Source of the DNA: Acanthochromis polyacanthus
Taxonomy: Eukaryota > Chordata > Actinopteri > Pomacentridae
DNA length: 64,000 nucleotides
Assembly: GCF_021347895.1 (NCBI RefSeq)
Contig: NC_067118.1
Coordinates: 39,173,755 to 39,237,754, forward strand
Direction of reading: 5' to 3'
The position numbers and the translations under genes are program-made. Positions within the stretch are counted from its first letter, which is position 1. Each line of letters starts with the position of its first letter. Below the pieces are notes generated by a model. The model searched no databases. It worked only from the letters and a program-made list of their open reading frames with translations, and was not told where the DNA came from. This document shows, one piece after another, positions 51,241 to 63,335 of this stretch.

Positions 51241-52309
51241 TCCAAGGTTTCCCAGCAGAACATTGCATTATAACGCTACAAGTGTTCAACATGAACATCA
51301 GCTGCAACACGGATCAGGCGTGTGTCACAATAATTTACTTGTAAATTACATTTACACTGCTAGCTATTAAAATATTCAGCCCTGTACCTTTTCTACCACA
51401 CAAGCTGCCCGCCGTCGCACTGAACACTTGTGCTGCTCGGCTGCCATACTACCCTTAAATGCTAAGCGGCTATTTCCCAACATTATGCCATTTAATGCGA
51501 TCAGGATGATAATCAGATTGCAAATAAAATACCTCCATGACACAGTTGTGCGGGTCCACTGGAGTGCAGAGTTTAGAAAGGCAGCGGATGCAGAATTTGG
51601 AAGGACAGAGGACACCTCCAACCAGAGCTGAGGTTTAATCTGTAAAACCCTCCTCTTGCTCCTCCCCTGGGTGTTGAAGGGCAGGACAGGGCGATTGAGA
51701 AACACTTCTTGAAGTGTTAATATGACAACAGAAAAGTAGCTTTTCAATCTCCAGTCTCACGTACTTCAAATTTATTGTTCTCTTTTAAATACTACATTCC
51801 TGAAAAGCAAATAAGACCAATTAAAGGTCTGATGGATATGTGTTTTTATCTGTAATGTTCTTCGTGTGTCTTTAACATTATTCACTTGCCATATTTCTCT
51901 GAAACAGTTGCATGTAACCACAGTTTTAAAAGAACCATAATCAGGTTTTAAGCTGCTAAACCACTTACCAGTTGTGAATATGTTCATTAATACATCTTAG
52001 TGTGGAAGATGAGTAGGGATGAGACCCGAAAGTGCTGGATACGGTAGTCTGTCAGAGTGTATTACACAGCTCACAGCTAAGATGCAGCTGACAGGACAGC
52101 CACTTGTAGCTGCCGAGTCCTCGTGAAGGTGTGCATTTTATAGAGGACAGGCCTGTCTGGATGGAGAATTTCCGCGGTAAGTAGTGTGTGAAATGGTGGG
52201 AATTAATGCGCTGCTGCTTTTTCAACGTACCGATTTGGACGGCACGGTGGAATTAAGTTTGTTTGTGGCTGCTTTTTAAACGCCCTCTCTTTTCCTGTGT
52301 GTGTTACAG

Positions 52310-52419
52310 TCGTGACAGTGACCTCTCTACAATTATCTCCAACCTGCACCACACCAGACAGCACGGCATGCCCGAAGGCCAGTCAGCCTCTGACCACAGC
52401 AGCAGTACTGGACACACAG
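52310..52419 (+). CDS. samd11: samd11 coding exon 4: Ser/His-rich linker (residues 241-277 plus one base)
   Basis: The acceptor TGTGTTACAG|T completes Ser241. The exon then reads RDSDLSTIISNLHHTRQHGM (242-261) and PEGQSASDHSSSTGHT (262-277), ending at a CACACAG|GTAGGA donor. The IIS-x-HHTR-x-x-MPE-x-Q pattern aligns with the human stretch containing LISSVHRSRH and MPEHQ (recalled), so it belongs to this gene despite weaker conservation than exons 1-3. The length, 110 nt, keeps the frame between exons 3 and 5. No known domain is present; the high Ser/His content suggests a flexible, phosphorylatable linker. I did not find by eye the short human exon that precedes this one (about 17 codons, recalled). 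Confidence 0.88.
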
Positions 52420-52959
52420 GTAGGATCCCACCATGCTGTCTGCCTGTCAGTGTTGATGTATCACGCCGCTAAAGCATAAGGTGTCCTCTTTCTTCCTCTT
52501 TCCCTTCTTATATTTCTTCTCTCCATCTTCTTTTGCCTCTATCCTCATGATTTATGCGCCTTTACGTCTCCTGTAACACATGTAAACGTTCCATTACCCA
52601 TTTAATTTACTCTAATTTGTGTGATTGGGGGACTTCAGCATAAGCTTATTACTCATTCCTAAAGGTCGCTCTCAAGTTGATTACTTAATGTTCTTCCCAC
52701 ATTCTCTGCCGCACTCCAGGATTTTTGTTAAACCCCCTGTTTTAAATTACCTCTGAATAAATAGCTTTGTTTGCCATTAATCCAATTTCATGTGAGCAGA
52801 GGAACCATGGTGTGCATGTGCTAAGCTAAGAGCTTTTCTTCGGGCTTATACACAGAGCACAGACTGCTTTTAATCACAGATATTTGTCAAGTTGCCTGTA
52901 TCAGGATGCTGTGCAGCCATCGCAGACATATGGTCGTCAAACGGCCTCTGTGTGCCTAT

Positions 52960-53060
52960 TTGGAATAGAACAGAATATGCTTTATTGTCATTATACAATG
53001 TATTATACAGTGTTTAACGAAAATTTTCATGACGTACAATGTGTTTGTGTAGTGTGCTGT
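52960..53060 (+). repeat. possible fish retroelement tail
   Basis: GGAATAGAACAGAATATGCT followed by TTATTGTCATTATACAATGT resembles, from memory, a motif repeated across fish genomes. Borders not visible. Confidence 0.3.
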
Positions 53061-53495
53061 ATGATCAATTGTAACACTTTGCATAGAATTAATCAGTTTA
53101 GAATCTCTGACTGAATTTATCGCATATTTCAGTTTGTTTCTTGGAAGATTTTTTTTCAATTTTGCATAAACTGTAGCAATTCTAATTTGATAAAAAAAAA
53201 AAAAAACTGTCTTACTTGTATTTATGCTGGCTTGCTCTGAATTGAAAACATCAACTAGATAATCTTAAATGCATTTACCCTTAATTAAAAGAAAGGGCTG
53301 CTCTTTTATCAGTAAATGCCATACCTTTGCCCAGAGTTCGACCCTGTCCCTTCTTATCCCATTAGCCAGAGGCACAGCGAGTGCCATAATCACCCCCAGA
53401 CCCAACACCTCCATACCCTCTCTCTGTGCGCTCATCTCCTCTGTCTGCCAGATTAGTCGTCCATACGGCGCCTCCGATATCAGGTATTGTGGGTG

Positions 53496-53515
53496 GAAGG
53501 GAAGGGAAGGGAAGG
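53496..53515 (+). repeat. (GGAAG)n, short pentanucleotide repeat
   Basis: About four GAAGG units. Confidence 0.8.
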
Positions 53516-54399
53516 TGGTGGGTATTAGATTTCTCAACAGCCGCCTCAGTTTGGAACAGATTCCCACCATTTTATTAGCCTAATCAGCCGGCAAGCTTAA
53601 TGGAGAAATCAGAGCTCTTGTTAGTTTTTTAAAATGGGGGAGCACAAGATGGAATAGAGGTGAGGATGAAGGAGGTGCGAGCACAGCGTGGCCTCTGCCA
53701 TAGGGGGTCCAAGACCCTAAAATCTGTCCGTTTGAGCATTAAAGGGAGATTTAACAGGCTGTCTAAGCGGCTCGCGTCGTGTCTGTAAACAAGTCCAATC
53801 CGATCAGCCACTGGCTCTAATTCTGTCTGCCAGTGAAATTAGACACACACACACACATTCCCAAACACACAATTACACACAAATAACACATAGTTATACA
53901 GATGCGTGCCTACGCAAAATCAACACAGGTTCAAATTTGCGTGCAAATACTTAGGTGGGTGAGATGTGCATGGAGTTTTTCAGAGCGGTGGATTATTTGG
54001 CTTTGAGATGGAGGAGACGGTAAACGCAGCCGTGATATTGTGTTTACTCTGCGCTGTCACTCAACTCTACTATTTGACTTGTCTTCCAAAAGTGTTTAAC
54101 CTCCACCAACGAAGTGTGTGGGGGAGAAGTGAGTCGGACAGGCAAGAAGTTAAGGAAGAGAAGAAGGAAAACGAAGGGCCGGGAGAGAGACAGAAACTCA
54201 GTGATGGAAGAAACATTTGGAAATGGAGCGACAGAAGAAAGAGAGATGAATGAGTGCGGTGGTGGTATCAGGGGAGGGCAAGCAGCAAGTATGGCGGCGG
54301 TCGGCTGTGTGTGTGCACGTCTGTGTGTGCACGAGTTTGTGTGTGTGTGTGGGTCAGGAGGAAAGGGAAGCAGGCTTGCCGGGTCGTCTGTGTGCCGGA

Positions 54400-54730
54400 G
54401 TGGGCCGTTAATTAAATCTGAGGGACAGACAGGAGGGCTGCCTCCCTCCTTCGCTTCTCCTCTCCCTCCCTCCCTCCCTCCCTCCCTCTCAATCCCCAGC
54501 CACTGGCTATTCAGAGGCTCTGTGAGGAGGGGAGGCGGGGGAGGTGGGGGGAGCAGGGGCGCCGACGCTGAGAGTCTGGCTGCCTGTGGAGACTGTAAAC
54601 TGTGGCTCTGCGGTCAGACCGGAGACTCAAACAGGCAGATAAGGTGTTTTTGGGCCGCCGCTCTCTCTCTCTCCTCTGCTCCCTGCACTCAGACTCCCAG
54701 AGGCAGTTACAGCCTGTGTGTGGTTGGGGG
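54400..54730. other. GC-rich and low-complexity block in intron 4
   Basis: Contains (CTCC)n at 54461-54488, GGCGGGGGAGGTGGGGGGAG (54535-54555) with G-quadruplex character, and CG-rich sequence. Confidence 0.4.
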
Positions 54731-55318
54731 TTGTAGCGGCGGTTTGGGGCTTGAGCACATTTTTGTGTGTGTTTGTGCATGCGCACCTTTCCATGTGTGG
54801 TTTTTAAAGGCCTGGTTTTAGATGTTTGCTTGCGTGTGAATCTGCAGCCCAGCGTGTTTGTGCAAGACCTTTCCTTTTCCAACCGATTGTGAGTGAGGAT
54901 GGCTTTTAAAGTATTACCAGCTAGTTATTACATGATTAGCATAGAAAGGTAATTCTACACCAGAAAGCATTCCGGGATCTGTGCTGATATTAGCTCTGTC
55001 ACACCGAAGCGAAAAGGGAAATGTGGGTTTGTGCATATTTTTAAAGCATCCCACTGCTTAACAGGGATGTAATTGCACCGCCAGAACAAAATGGTTTGTC
55101 AGACTTATTGTTCTAAAAGTCATGCTAACGCCTCTGCCAAGAGATAAAATCCAGAGATGACTAAGGTAAATAGCTGAGTGAATATTGAAAATAAATAGTT
55201 TATCTTTCCTGTTAGAGTACTTAAAGGAAACCCTTATCTTATTTTCACAGCCTCACTTGTTTTTGAGGCCTTTATCATTCAATTCAAGTTTGATTTCATT
55301 TTCTTTGATTTCCAAACA

Positions 55319-55444
55319 AGCCATGTGACAGACTGGCGACCTGTCCAGGGTGTCCCCTGCCTTCGCCTGAGTCAGCTGGGATAGGCTCCAGCACCCCCCG
55401 CGACCCTAGTGAGGATAAAGCGGTGTATAGAGGATGAATGGATA
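55319..55444 (+). repeat. tRNA-derived SINE-type retroposon, copy 3, 5'-truncated
   Basis: Only the 3' third of the element is present (GACAGACTGGCGACCTGTCC to GAGGATGAATGGAT). It is flanked by 11-bp direct repeats ATTTCCAAACA at 55308-55318 and 55445-55455. This is classic 5' truncation during reverse transcription. Confidence 0.88.
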
Positions 55445-56034
55445 ATTTCCAAACACCGTTTCTCTGTTCATCCCTGATGTTTAACGTAACGAATCACGAA
55501 GCAACACTTGATTAAAGTCATATTAACGTTCAAATTTGACTAATACTTACATAGAAGTATTAATTTAGGATTTTAAAACTTCAGCAACCTATGAACTGTG
55601 TATTGTTTGATAGGAATATTAATATGCATATTTTGGCCTGAGTCGTTGCCTAGCAACAGTCATTGTAAGCAGAAGAAGGCAGATGAAAGCTGGAATGACA
55701 GACTGAAAGATTTGACAAAGAAAGCAGAAAAAATGACAGAAGGTCATTAAATTTTATAAACAATTTAATTTTTTAGAATTTACTTTATGGCAAAAGTTTA
55801 TTTGTGAGTTACAAGTTTTTACTGCGTGTATCCTTCATTCTCGCATGGATATTTCATCTTTTATATTGTGTAGTGTTTTCCTTTGTGTATTTTATTTATT
55901 CCTTTAAAAAAACATTTCTATACCTTATGTTTTCTTAGCATTAAACAGCATGCAGAGTGGACGACAAAGGGAGACTTTCACAGTGCAGGGAAGCTTGTTT
56001 TTAACTCCGTATGAGACCGAAAACACTTTGAAGT

Positions 56035-56277
56035 TACAGTCAAGCCTGAAATTATTCATACCCCTCGCAAACTTTGACTTTAACTTAGTTATATTTAACC
56101 AGCAAGTTTTTGTTTGTTTTTTGATTGGAAATGACACAGGTGTTTTCCAAAAGATAATAAGATTGTGTACAAGAGGCATCTTTGTGGAAAAAAATTATTT
56201 CTCAGCTTTTATTTACATTTAACAGTAGTTTTAATTTAAAATTGGCTGGGGTATGAATAATTTCGGGCTTGACTGTA
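56035..56277 (+). mobile_element. TA-flanked MITE of Tc1/mariner type, 243 bp
   Basis: 30-bp terminal inverted repeats start TACAGTCAAGCC(T/C)GAAATT and run to ATACCCC with a single mismatch, bounded by TA. The short AT-rich centre has no transposase. The high TIR identity suggests a relatively young insertion. Confidence 0.88.
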
Positions 56278-57351
56278 TGTTCAGGACAGAAAATAGATGT
56301 TTTATTCAGTGTTCATTCCATGTGGATTGACTTTAAAAAGAAACCTAAACTTTAATTTAGTAGTACTTTAAAACTTTTTTTAAAATATTTTTTGCCTGTC
56401 CAGAGTGTTTGTACAAGAAGGAAACACCGTAATAGAAGTTTCCATTAAGTGCTGGTAGGTTTAGCTTTTATTGTGTTCTAAATGACAACATCACAGATTA
56501 GAACTAAAAGATCAGCCATATTTTTGACGCTCCATCATCTATTTACATGCTCTTTCTTCCAAATTTGTGTTTCTCACTGTCCAAGTCTCCAGCTTTATGT
56601 GGCGTTGTTACTATTTCTGCACCTTTTGCATGTTGTTGTTGTTGTTGGTGATGCATCCTCCACTTAGCATGATCACAAACGCTTCCCACCCCAACTCCCA
56701 TCAGCCTCCCCCTCTCCTCAAACCCTCCCTCCTCCCCCGTCCGTCCTCCCCTCCCTTTCCCAGCTGCATCGGCCCGTAAGCCAATCAATGGCAGGGCTTT
56801 CAGGGCCGGCGGAGGCCCCGGCGCATGGAGGGGGGATCAATAAGTTATTAGCACCATTCTGTCAGCTGTAATGTGGAGATTGATCGGGGGGCTGCGGCTG
56901 GCGGCCCACCCCACGTCCCCGCCTGTCACCCGCCTCCCCCTCCACCCAGCCGCTCTCTCTCTCCACGCAGCCCCCCCCCGCCTCTTCACCCCATCCTCGG
57001 CCTGATAAAGATGACAGATTAACGGAGTAAGAGAGGAATTAAGGAGTCTGGCTGTCTGAGCTGTCAACACGCTCCATGGGATGGAGAGAGGAGGAGGAGG
57101 AGGAGGAGGAGGCGGCACGAAGTTTGAGGGAGAGGAGGAAGTCAGAGAGTCGGAGTGGAGGAGGAGGGGTGGTGGATGCTCTTCCTGCCTGATGATTCGC
57201 CCTGGTGGCGTCCCATGAAAGAGGAGTCTTTAGGCCCCGCTGTTTCCTCTTTCTCCTCCTGTCCCTCCGTTCTCATCCATCTTTTTCCCTCAGTGGGAGA
57301 AACAGCAGATAAGGAGGAGGTTAAGTAGCAAGGAGGCTAGGTCTGCTTCTG

Positions 57352-57650
57352 TTAACCCTCCTGTTGTCCTCATTTACAGCACCAAAAAATATTATTCCCT
57401 TGTCTGAAAAAAATCCAAAAATTCAGCACAAAAGTTCCTCAAATTTGATTGATTTTTTCTGAATGTTCTTAAAGAAACTTTCTTTTCTTAACATTTGTTG
57501 TTGTTTTTTTCACCAAAAAATGTTAAAAGATTTCCCAAAAATGTGAAAATGTGGACATCAGAAGTTTCACTGTGAAAACATTTTTTTTTTTTCCACATTT
57601 TCAAACTTTAAAACGGGTCAATTTGACCCATAGGACAACACTAGGGTTAA
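57352..57650 (+). mobile_element. piggyBac-type MITE, copy 2, internally deleted
   Basis: Perfect TTAA at both ends (57352-57355, 57647-57650) with CCCTCCTGTTGTCCT and AGGACAACACTAGGG termini. The central hairpin of copy 1 is gone. Confidence 0.85.
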
Positions 57651-59899
57651 AGAAAAAGTTAGCCTGCCGACTGCTGCTTGACCATGAAGCCGCTAAAACT
57701 ATCTGGACTCAATAATTGCACTGTTTTTGACAGTTAAATCACAGCCTTAATGCTGAAATATAACTCCAGAGCCGCTAATTCCTTCGCAATATTACCGAGC
57801 AGGTGATAGGAAGAGGCCCGGGGAGGCAAACTTGACTGTAAGCAGCGTTAGTGGGAGTAAAAGGGTTAGTATGGATGCTAGCGAAGCTCAGTGTTCGGCA
57901 TAAAAAGGGAGCGCCGGTGCTCTAAGAAGCCCCATTTAATTGGCTTTAAAAGCTTTCCGCCCTCAAATCTCTGGCCCTCGGGCACTCGCTCAGGAGACGC
58001 GGTGTCTTGAGTGAGGTCGGCTCAAGAGACAACTCGAGTGTGTGTGTTTGATCATGAGAGGCTGTGGGTGTGTGTGTGTTTGGTAGAAGAGGGGGTTTAA
58101 CTAATGGGGGGGGGTGTTCTCTGCCTCTTGTTAATATTTCACTAATAGGATAGATGGAGACCTTCAGTGGTTTTTTCCTGATTTTTTTTTTTGAAAGGAT
58201 TCATGAAAGAAACGTGATTGAAAACGAGATGGAAAACACAATGATGGCAGGAAAAAAGTAGAAATTGCAAAAAGCATTCAGTGTGTATATGTCCATTAGC
58301 GCTCCCCCCTCCATCCCCTGCTGTCTCTTTAAGATCGTATAGGAGGTGGATCTCCTCAGGACCTGAGAGGCAACATCAAACACCGGATCATTAGTGAACC
58401 TCCTTCCTCCCTCCCTCTCCGCCGTGCTCACTCGCCCTCTCAGGCTCCTTCAGCAGCACAACAAAATCCTCAGAGTCCCATCTAAATCTGTCTCCATGCC
58501 CATCTCCGTCTGTCTGCCAGAGTGGAAAGGGACAGAAGTTTGTGTGATAGGTTATGGGCTAAAGGTCAGACGTCACTCCTGTTTTGTTAACTGCCCCTCG
58601 CTAGGATGGCATCAGAGGTGGACACATGAGAGAAAACTCTGTGGATGTTGCGATGAAATCACGTTTTTTTTGTGAGTTGTTTTTTTTTAACCCCCCCCGT
58701 TCATTGTTTCTCCGTGCTGTTTACACGGGCTGTGCAAATGATGAAAAATTGCTTTGTTGAAAAAGAGAGGCGGCTGAGAGAGAGAGAAAGGAGCCGTTCT
58801 CCTTGAGGGAGGAAAAAAAAAACACTCCCCCAATCCCTAAAAATACGTACTGAGAAGTGAGAAAGAAGGGAAGCAGTCGCTGCCATTGTCTTGGCTGTGT
58901 ATGTGAGGGAAGAAACGGCGTTAGAGAGAAATCAGAGGGGCATGAGATAGAAATAGAGAAAGAGAGAGAGGGAGATAGATAGAGCAATGACAAACGGCTC
59001 TTTCCTTCCTGCCGGCGCTGCATGCGATGTGCTCTGCATCCCCTCCCTCGCTGATTAGGCCCGTATTGATTCGAGGTGTGTTTGAGGGGAAGGGGAGGTG
59101 GAGGTGGAGGTGATGGGGCGGGAAGGAAGAGAGAGATGAGAGGGGAGGAGAGGAGGAGGAGGAGGAGGCAGCCGGGAGGAGGAGGGGGGAGGAGGAGGCT
59201 GTAATTGTACACTAGATGCTCCTCTTTGGTGGCAGGGGTAGAGGAAAGGGTCCAGCAGGGAGGAAGAGGAGGAAGATGAGGAGGGTGTTAATGGGAGGAG
59301 AGCTCCTGATGGGGTTCAAACACACCTAGAGGAGAGCAGGGAAGACAAGGAAAGCAGATGGAGACATGAGACCGGAGTGTTTATGAGGGAGGACAGCGGG
59401 AGAGCGGGTGTCTGTTGTGGAGGTACAAAAACTAAAAATAAACACATGATGTAGACGTAGTGTCGGCAAAGAGCTGCTGAGAGGCTCTGCTGCACATTCA
59501 GGCTTTTGTGCCAACATCTGGAAAAAGGCGGAGAAGAGAGAGCAAGGAGAGGAAGGACGGTGATAACGTTTGAGAACAGACTGAGATGTTGCAGGAGGCA
59601 GAGCCCGTCCTCGCTGCCTTCACACAGACAAACGTGAATAAAGCGGGCAGATCTGTCGTCCTCGGCAGCGCAGGGCCTCCTCTCATCTCTGACAGAGCAG
59701 CCACATCTCCACATGCCCGTGGCCTGCTCCTTCTCATTCTCTCCACCCGTCACTTTTTCCTCCTCTTTGCACCTTTTTCACTCTTTCTCTCTGTAATGCT
59801 GCATTTTCCGAAGCAGCAGTGATGTATACAGGTGAGCAGAGTGGCAACAGCAGGCCGTTACTTTGCTCTTTTTGCTGACTCCCTTTTTTGTGTTTACAG

Positions 59900-59992
59900 A
59901 CGACCGTCTAGGCAAGAGGAGAAGCTTCTCTCCCAACAGCAGCAGCGAGTGTCCCTCTGACAGCAAGAAGTCACGCAGCGTTTCCCCCAAAG
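59900..59992 (+). CDS. samd11: samd11 coding exon 5: basic Ser-Pro block, putative nuclear localisation signal (residues 278-308 plus one base)
   Basis: The acceptor TTTTGTGTTTACAG|AC completes Asp278, and the donor AAAG|GTAAGA leaves one base of codon 309. The peptide contains DDRLGKRRSFSP (278-289), NSSSECPSDS (290-299) and KKSRSVSPK (300-308). It parallels the human block DLLGKR...KRARSESP (recalled), so the call is firm. KRR (283-285) and KK-x-R (300-303) form a bipartite-like basic signal, and Ser288-Pro289 and Ser306-Pro307 are proline-directed phosphorylation candidates. The next exon should begin with two bases completing codon 309. I could not identify it before 64000. Confidence 0.91.
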
Positions 59993-60438
59993 GTAAGACT
60001 TTTACAGTGTGAGACGCCACAGATGTGTTTACATTCCATTTACTGGAGGGAAATAGGTGAAAAGATGGAAGTTCCAGAGTGAAGGAGGAGAAATGAGGCC
60101 GTATTGATTCAGCTGCTGGTGATCTGTGTGTTAAGCCCAAATCACGCTTCTTCAAAGATATTTGGAAATGTCTCTGCAGACCTATGTGGAGAAAGGAGTT
60201 ATGGGTAACTGCAGGTTGTAGAGGCCCGCAGAGCTGCTTCATGTGAGCCGAGCAAGCAGATTGGTTGATTCAGCTTCCCTGTTGGGAAGGGAGGCAGTTT
60301 GAAACGTGAAGGAACGGGAAGCCGCTGCAGAAGCATTTTTGCTTTCTGATGTACCTGAAGACACAGTTCAGTGTCATCTCTCTGGTTTGTGAGTCCGGTC
60401 TTTTCTCTACACACCAGCAGGATATATATGCATTAGAG

Positions 60439-61242
60439 CAGGGGTGTCAAACATGCGGCCTGCGGGCCAAAAGCGGCCCCCCAGAGGGTCCAATCCGGCC
60501 CTCAAAGTGTAAAAATTAAAGAGAAGACATTAAGTGCAGATTGTAAATTAGTAAAACTATAAATTCCATGACAAGTTGTTTTGATCATAAAGTAAAATAC
60601 TAGATTGTTCATTGTTCTTTTGTCATTTTGTGTCTCATTTCTGTAATATTTTGTCCTGTTTTGGTTGTTTTTTTGTCTTTTTTTCTGACTTTTGTCATTT
60701 GTGTCATGTTTTTGTCATTCTGTTTCTCGTTTTGTCGTTTTGTGTTTCCTTTTTGTCTCGCTTGTTGTTTCTCGTACTTTTGTCATTTTGTGTTTCACTT
60801 TACTCAATGTTTCTTGGATTTTTTTGTCTCTCTTGTGTCATTTTTGTTTTTTTGTTACTTTGTGTCTTGTTTTTGTAATATTTTGTCTAATTTTTTGGTT
60901 ATTTTTTTGTCTGGCTTTTGCCATTTGGATCATAAAGTAAAATACTAAATCATTCATTTCCAGACACCTGTGATTATTAAATTATTTGTTCCTTTGTAGA
61001 CACTCTGTGATCTGGAAGTTGTAATGTTTAAATGATAAACTGAGGCATAAAATTGCTGAAATTGAACTTATTTTTCTGAAGATATTTCAGGTAGTTGATG
61101 TTTTGTAAAAAGATAATTGCAAACAAAGGAAAATTTGGAGCTGTTGTTATTTATAAATTATTATGCAGTGATCTTACTGTTCCACTTCAGATCAAATTTG
61201 GCTGAATGTGGCCCCTGAACCAAAATGAGTTTGACACCTCTG
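60439..61242 (+). mobile_element. hAT-type element with T-rich minisatellite, copy 3, complete, 804 bp
   Basis: Termini CAGGGGTGTCAAAC and GTTTGACACCTCTG are inverted repeats with one mismatch. Perfect 8-bp target duplications CATTAGAG flank it at 60431-60438 and 61243-61250, as for hAT elements. The inside holds a T-rich minisatellite (60615-60930). No transposase frame is present, so it moved non-autonomously. Confidence 0.9.
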
Positions 61243-62321
61243 CATTAGAGGAAGTTACTAAAGGGTTATTTCACACATTTTACCAAAGCATAGCTCCTAT
61301 GTTTTAGTTTTCTGCAGAATTCTGTCAGAGATCCTGCTGCTGCTTTCATAACATTAGATATTTTTGGTGCCATCTGAAAAAAAAACTTCCCTTTCTTCTC
61401 GCGTGTGGAGCCTGAATTACTCAGGCAGCCTACAGGCGTAACTTTCAGCCATTTCTGTTGGAGATAAATGAAAACTGATTTGAGCGAACTGATCCTCTCA
61501 CAGGAAAACAGAGCACGGGCGAGTTTCCTGTCTGCTTTCTTCCAAACCCACAGAAATATCCGTAGCCGCACATGCCCGCTGTAAACATACACTTTCTCCG
61601 GTTGCTCTCCGGGCGAAATTAGCACAGCATAAATGATGGACCTTGACAAGGCACACCTTGGCAAGACAATGCCCCTTCTGTAGAGCTGCAATCCGGTCGC
61701 TATCCTCTATTATTCATATCTCCCTCGTGTGGTGTGAAACCGGGCGCCCGGCATGGAGTCGGCACAGCCACCGAGTCCGTCCCTCTGGGCTCCCGAGGAA
61801 GACTTCCTGACTGATGCATTATACAGCAGCAAAGCCAAGGGCAGCTCACCACACGTCCAGCATTATCTCTGCAGACACACCAACAACACACATGCACACA
61901 CCCTTATTATTATTACTGGATATGCTAGTGAAATGTTACTGTAGGATTTTACATTTGTCCAACATTTAGACGAAAGAAAGACAAGTAAATCTGCAGCTGG
62001 AGGTGTGTGGAGCCCAGCATGAGTCCAGCTTTGACCTTTAACCACTGGGTGACCTCTGACTGACATCAGAGCCGCCTGGAGCCTCTTCCTCTTTCTCTGT
62101 GTATAGAAGCACTCATTCCTGGCCATTATCGTCTTACTTAGTCACAACCCCGCTTCTGAAAGATGCATGGGTTTGTTATTGGTTGGGAAGAGCGCGTGCG
62201 TGTTTATAAGTCTGTTTGTGTACTCAGGCTTGGCTTCCTTTTAAGGCAAATGGGGCTTGTGTGTTGTTATTTTGACTTTCTTCGTGCCTCTCTGAGTATG
62301 CGCGGTTAGTTTCTCTGGCTT

Positions 62322-62806
62322 TTAACCCCCCTGTTGTCCTCATTTACAGGCAGCAAGAAACTTTGTTTCCTTGTCTGAAAAAAAAATCCAAAAATTTCAA
62401 AAGATTTGCTAAACTTTCAGGAAGAAAATTCCAATAATTCCTAAAAAATTTTCCTTGAATGTTTTATTTTAAAAAAATCCCCCAAACTTGGCAAGAAAAT
62501 TTCTTGTAAATATTTTTTTTAAATGAGTAAAAATATAAAAAAAATTCTAAAAAATATCTAAAATGATTACATATATATCAGTAAAACTTCTAATGTTTTC
62601 TTTAAGAACATTCACAAAAAAATCAACCAAATCCAGCGAAATTCGCTGGATTTTGGTTGATTTTCCACCAAAAATTGCTCAAAGATTTCCCAAAAATGTT
62701 GAAGATGTGGACATCAAAAGTTTCACTGTGAAAATATGTATTTATTCCAACATTTTCAAACTTTAAAACGGGTCAATTTTGACCCGCAGGACGACACAAG
62801 GGTTAA
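62322..62806 (+). mobile_element. piggyBac-type MITE, copy 3, with shorter hairpin
   Basis: TTAA lies at both ends (62322-62325, 62803-62806), with CCCCCCTGTTGTCCTCATTT at the left and CAGGACGACACAAGGG at the right. The central palindrome around AATCCAGCGAAATTCGCTGG (about 62630-62653) is kept but its outer arms are interrupted by an A-run and a deletion. Confidence 0.85.
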
Positions 62807-62894
62807 ATCAAACAGCCTCCGTATACGCCTTCCATATATTCTTCCCTTTGCTGCATATTCACATAAGCAAGGCGGATAAAGAAGTGTGTGTGTG

Positions 62895-62896
<2 letters not shown>

Positions 62897-62929
<33 letters not shown>
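62897..62929 (+). repeat. (GT)n microsatellite, about 16 units
   Basis: A pure GT run ending GCGCAGG. Confidence 0.95.
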
Positions 62930-62932
<3 letters not shown>

Positions 62933-63303
62933 AGGCTGCTGTCCACAGAGGAGCATTTAAGCCATTTCAAAAACACTGCTGATCCTGAGTCTTAACCTTG
63001 AGCTCTGTCCACACCCAAGGCCTGACTCGGCACCTGTGTGCGTGTGCGTTGGTGTCTGTGCGTTATCTACTGTGTGTTATCTTCTTGCCTCCGAGCCTGG
63101 CGACAGACGCTATCCTTTAATGACTAATGCAGACGGAGAAATGGACTAAAAGAGAGGCGGAGAGGGTAGCGGACCGACGGAGCCGGAGAGAGATCGGATG
63201 CCGCTGCTGCGTAAATGATGTCTGTTTTTTCTTTCAGCTGCAAAGTCGGCACCCCCTGCTGTGTTTAGAGAGCAGGAAAAGTTAGACAGGCACAGACTGG
63301 TTG

Positions 63304-63327
<24 letters not shown>
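63304..63327 (+). repeat. (CA)n microsatellite, about 12 units
   Basis: A pure CA run followed by GCACACACAAACACA. Confidence 0.95.

Positions 63328-63335
<8 letters not shown>

Larger units (their letters stand above)
42180..52309 (+). other. samd11: samd11 intron 3 (10.1 kb)
   Basis: The borders are GTAAAG and GTTACAG. It holds a SINE with perfect target duplications (43551-43908), the third copy of the unclassified 300-bp repeat (about 45800-46110), a hAT-type minisatellite element (46172-46860) and a Tc1 relic (50875-51240). The rest (42200-43530, 43925-45790, 46870-50870, 51245-52300) shows no gene or repeat that I recognise. Confidence 0.85.
52420..59899 (+). other. samd11: samd11 intron 4 (7.5 kb)
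   Basis: The borders are GTAGGA and TGTTTACAG. It contains a 5'-truncated SINE (55319-55444), a TA-flanked 243-bp MITE (56035-56277), a piggyBac-type MITE (57352-57650), G/C-rich sequence at 54400-54730 and 56690-57000, and purine-rich tracts at 57085-57165 and 59080-59200. The rest is unassigned. Confidence 0.85.
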
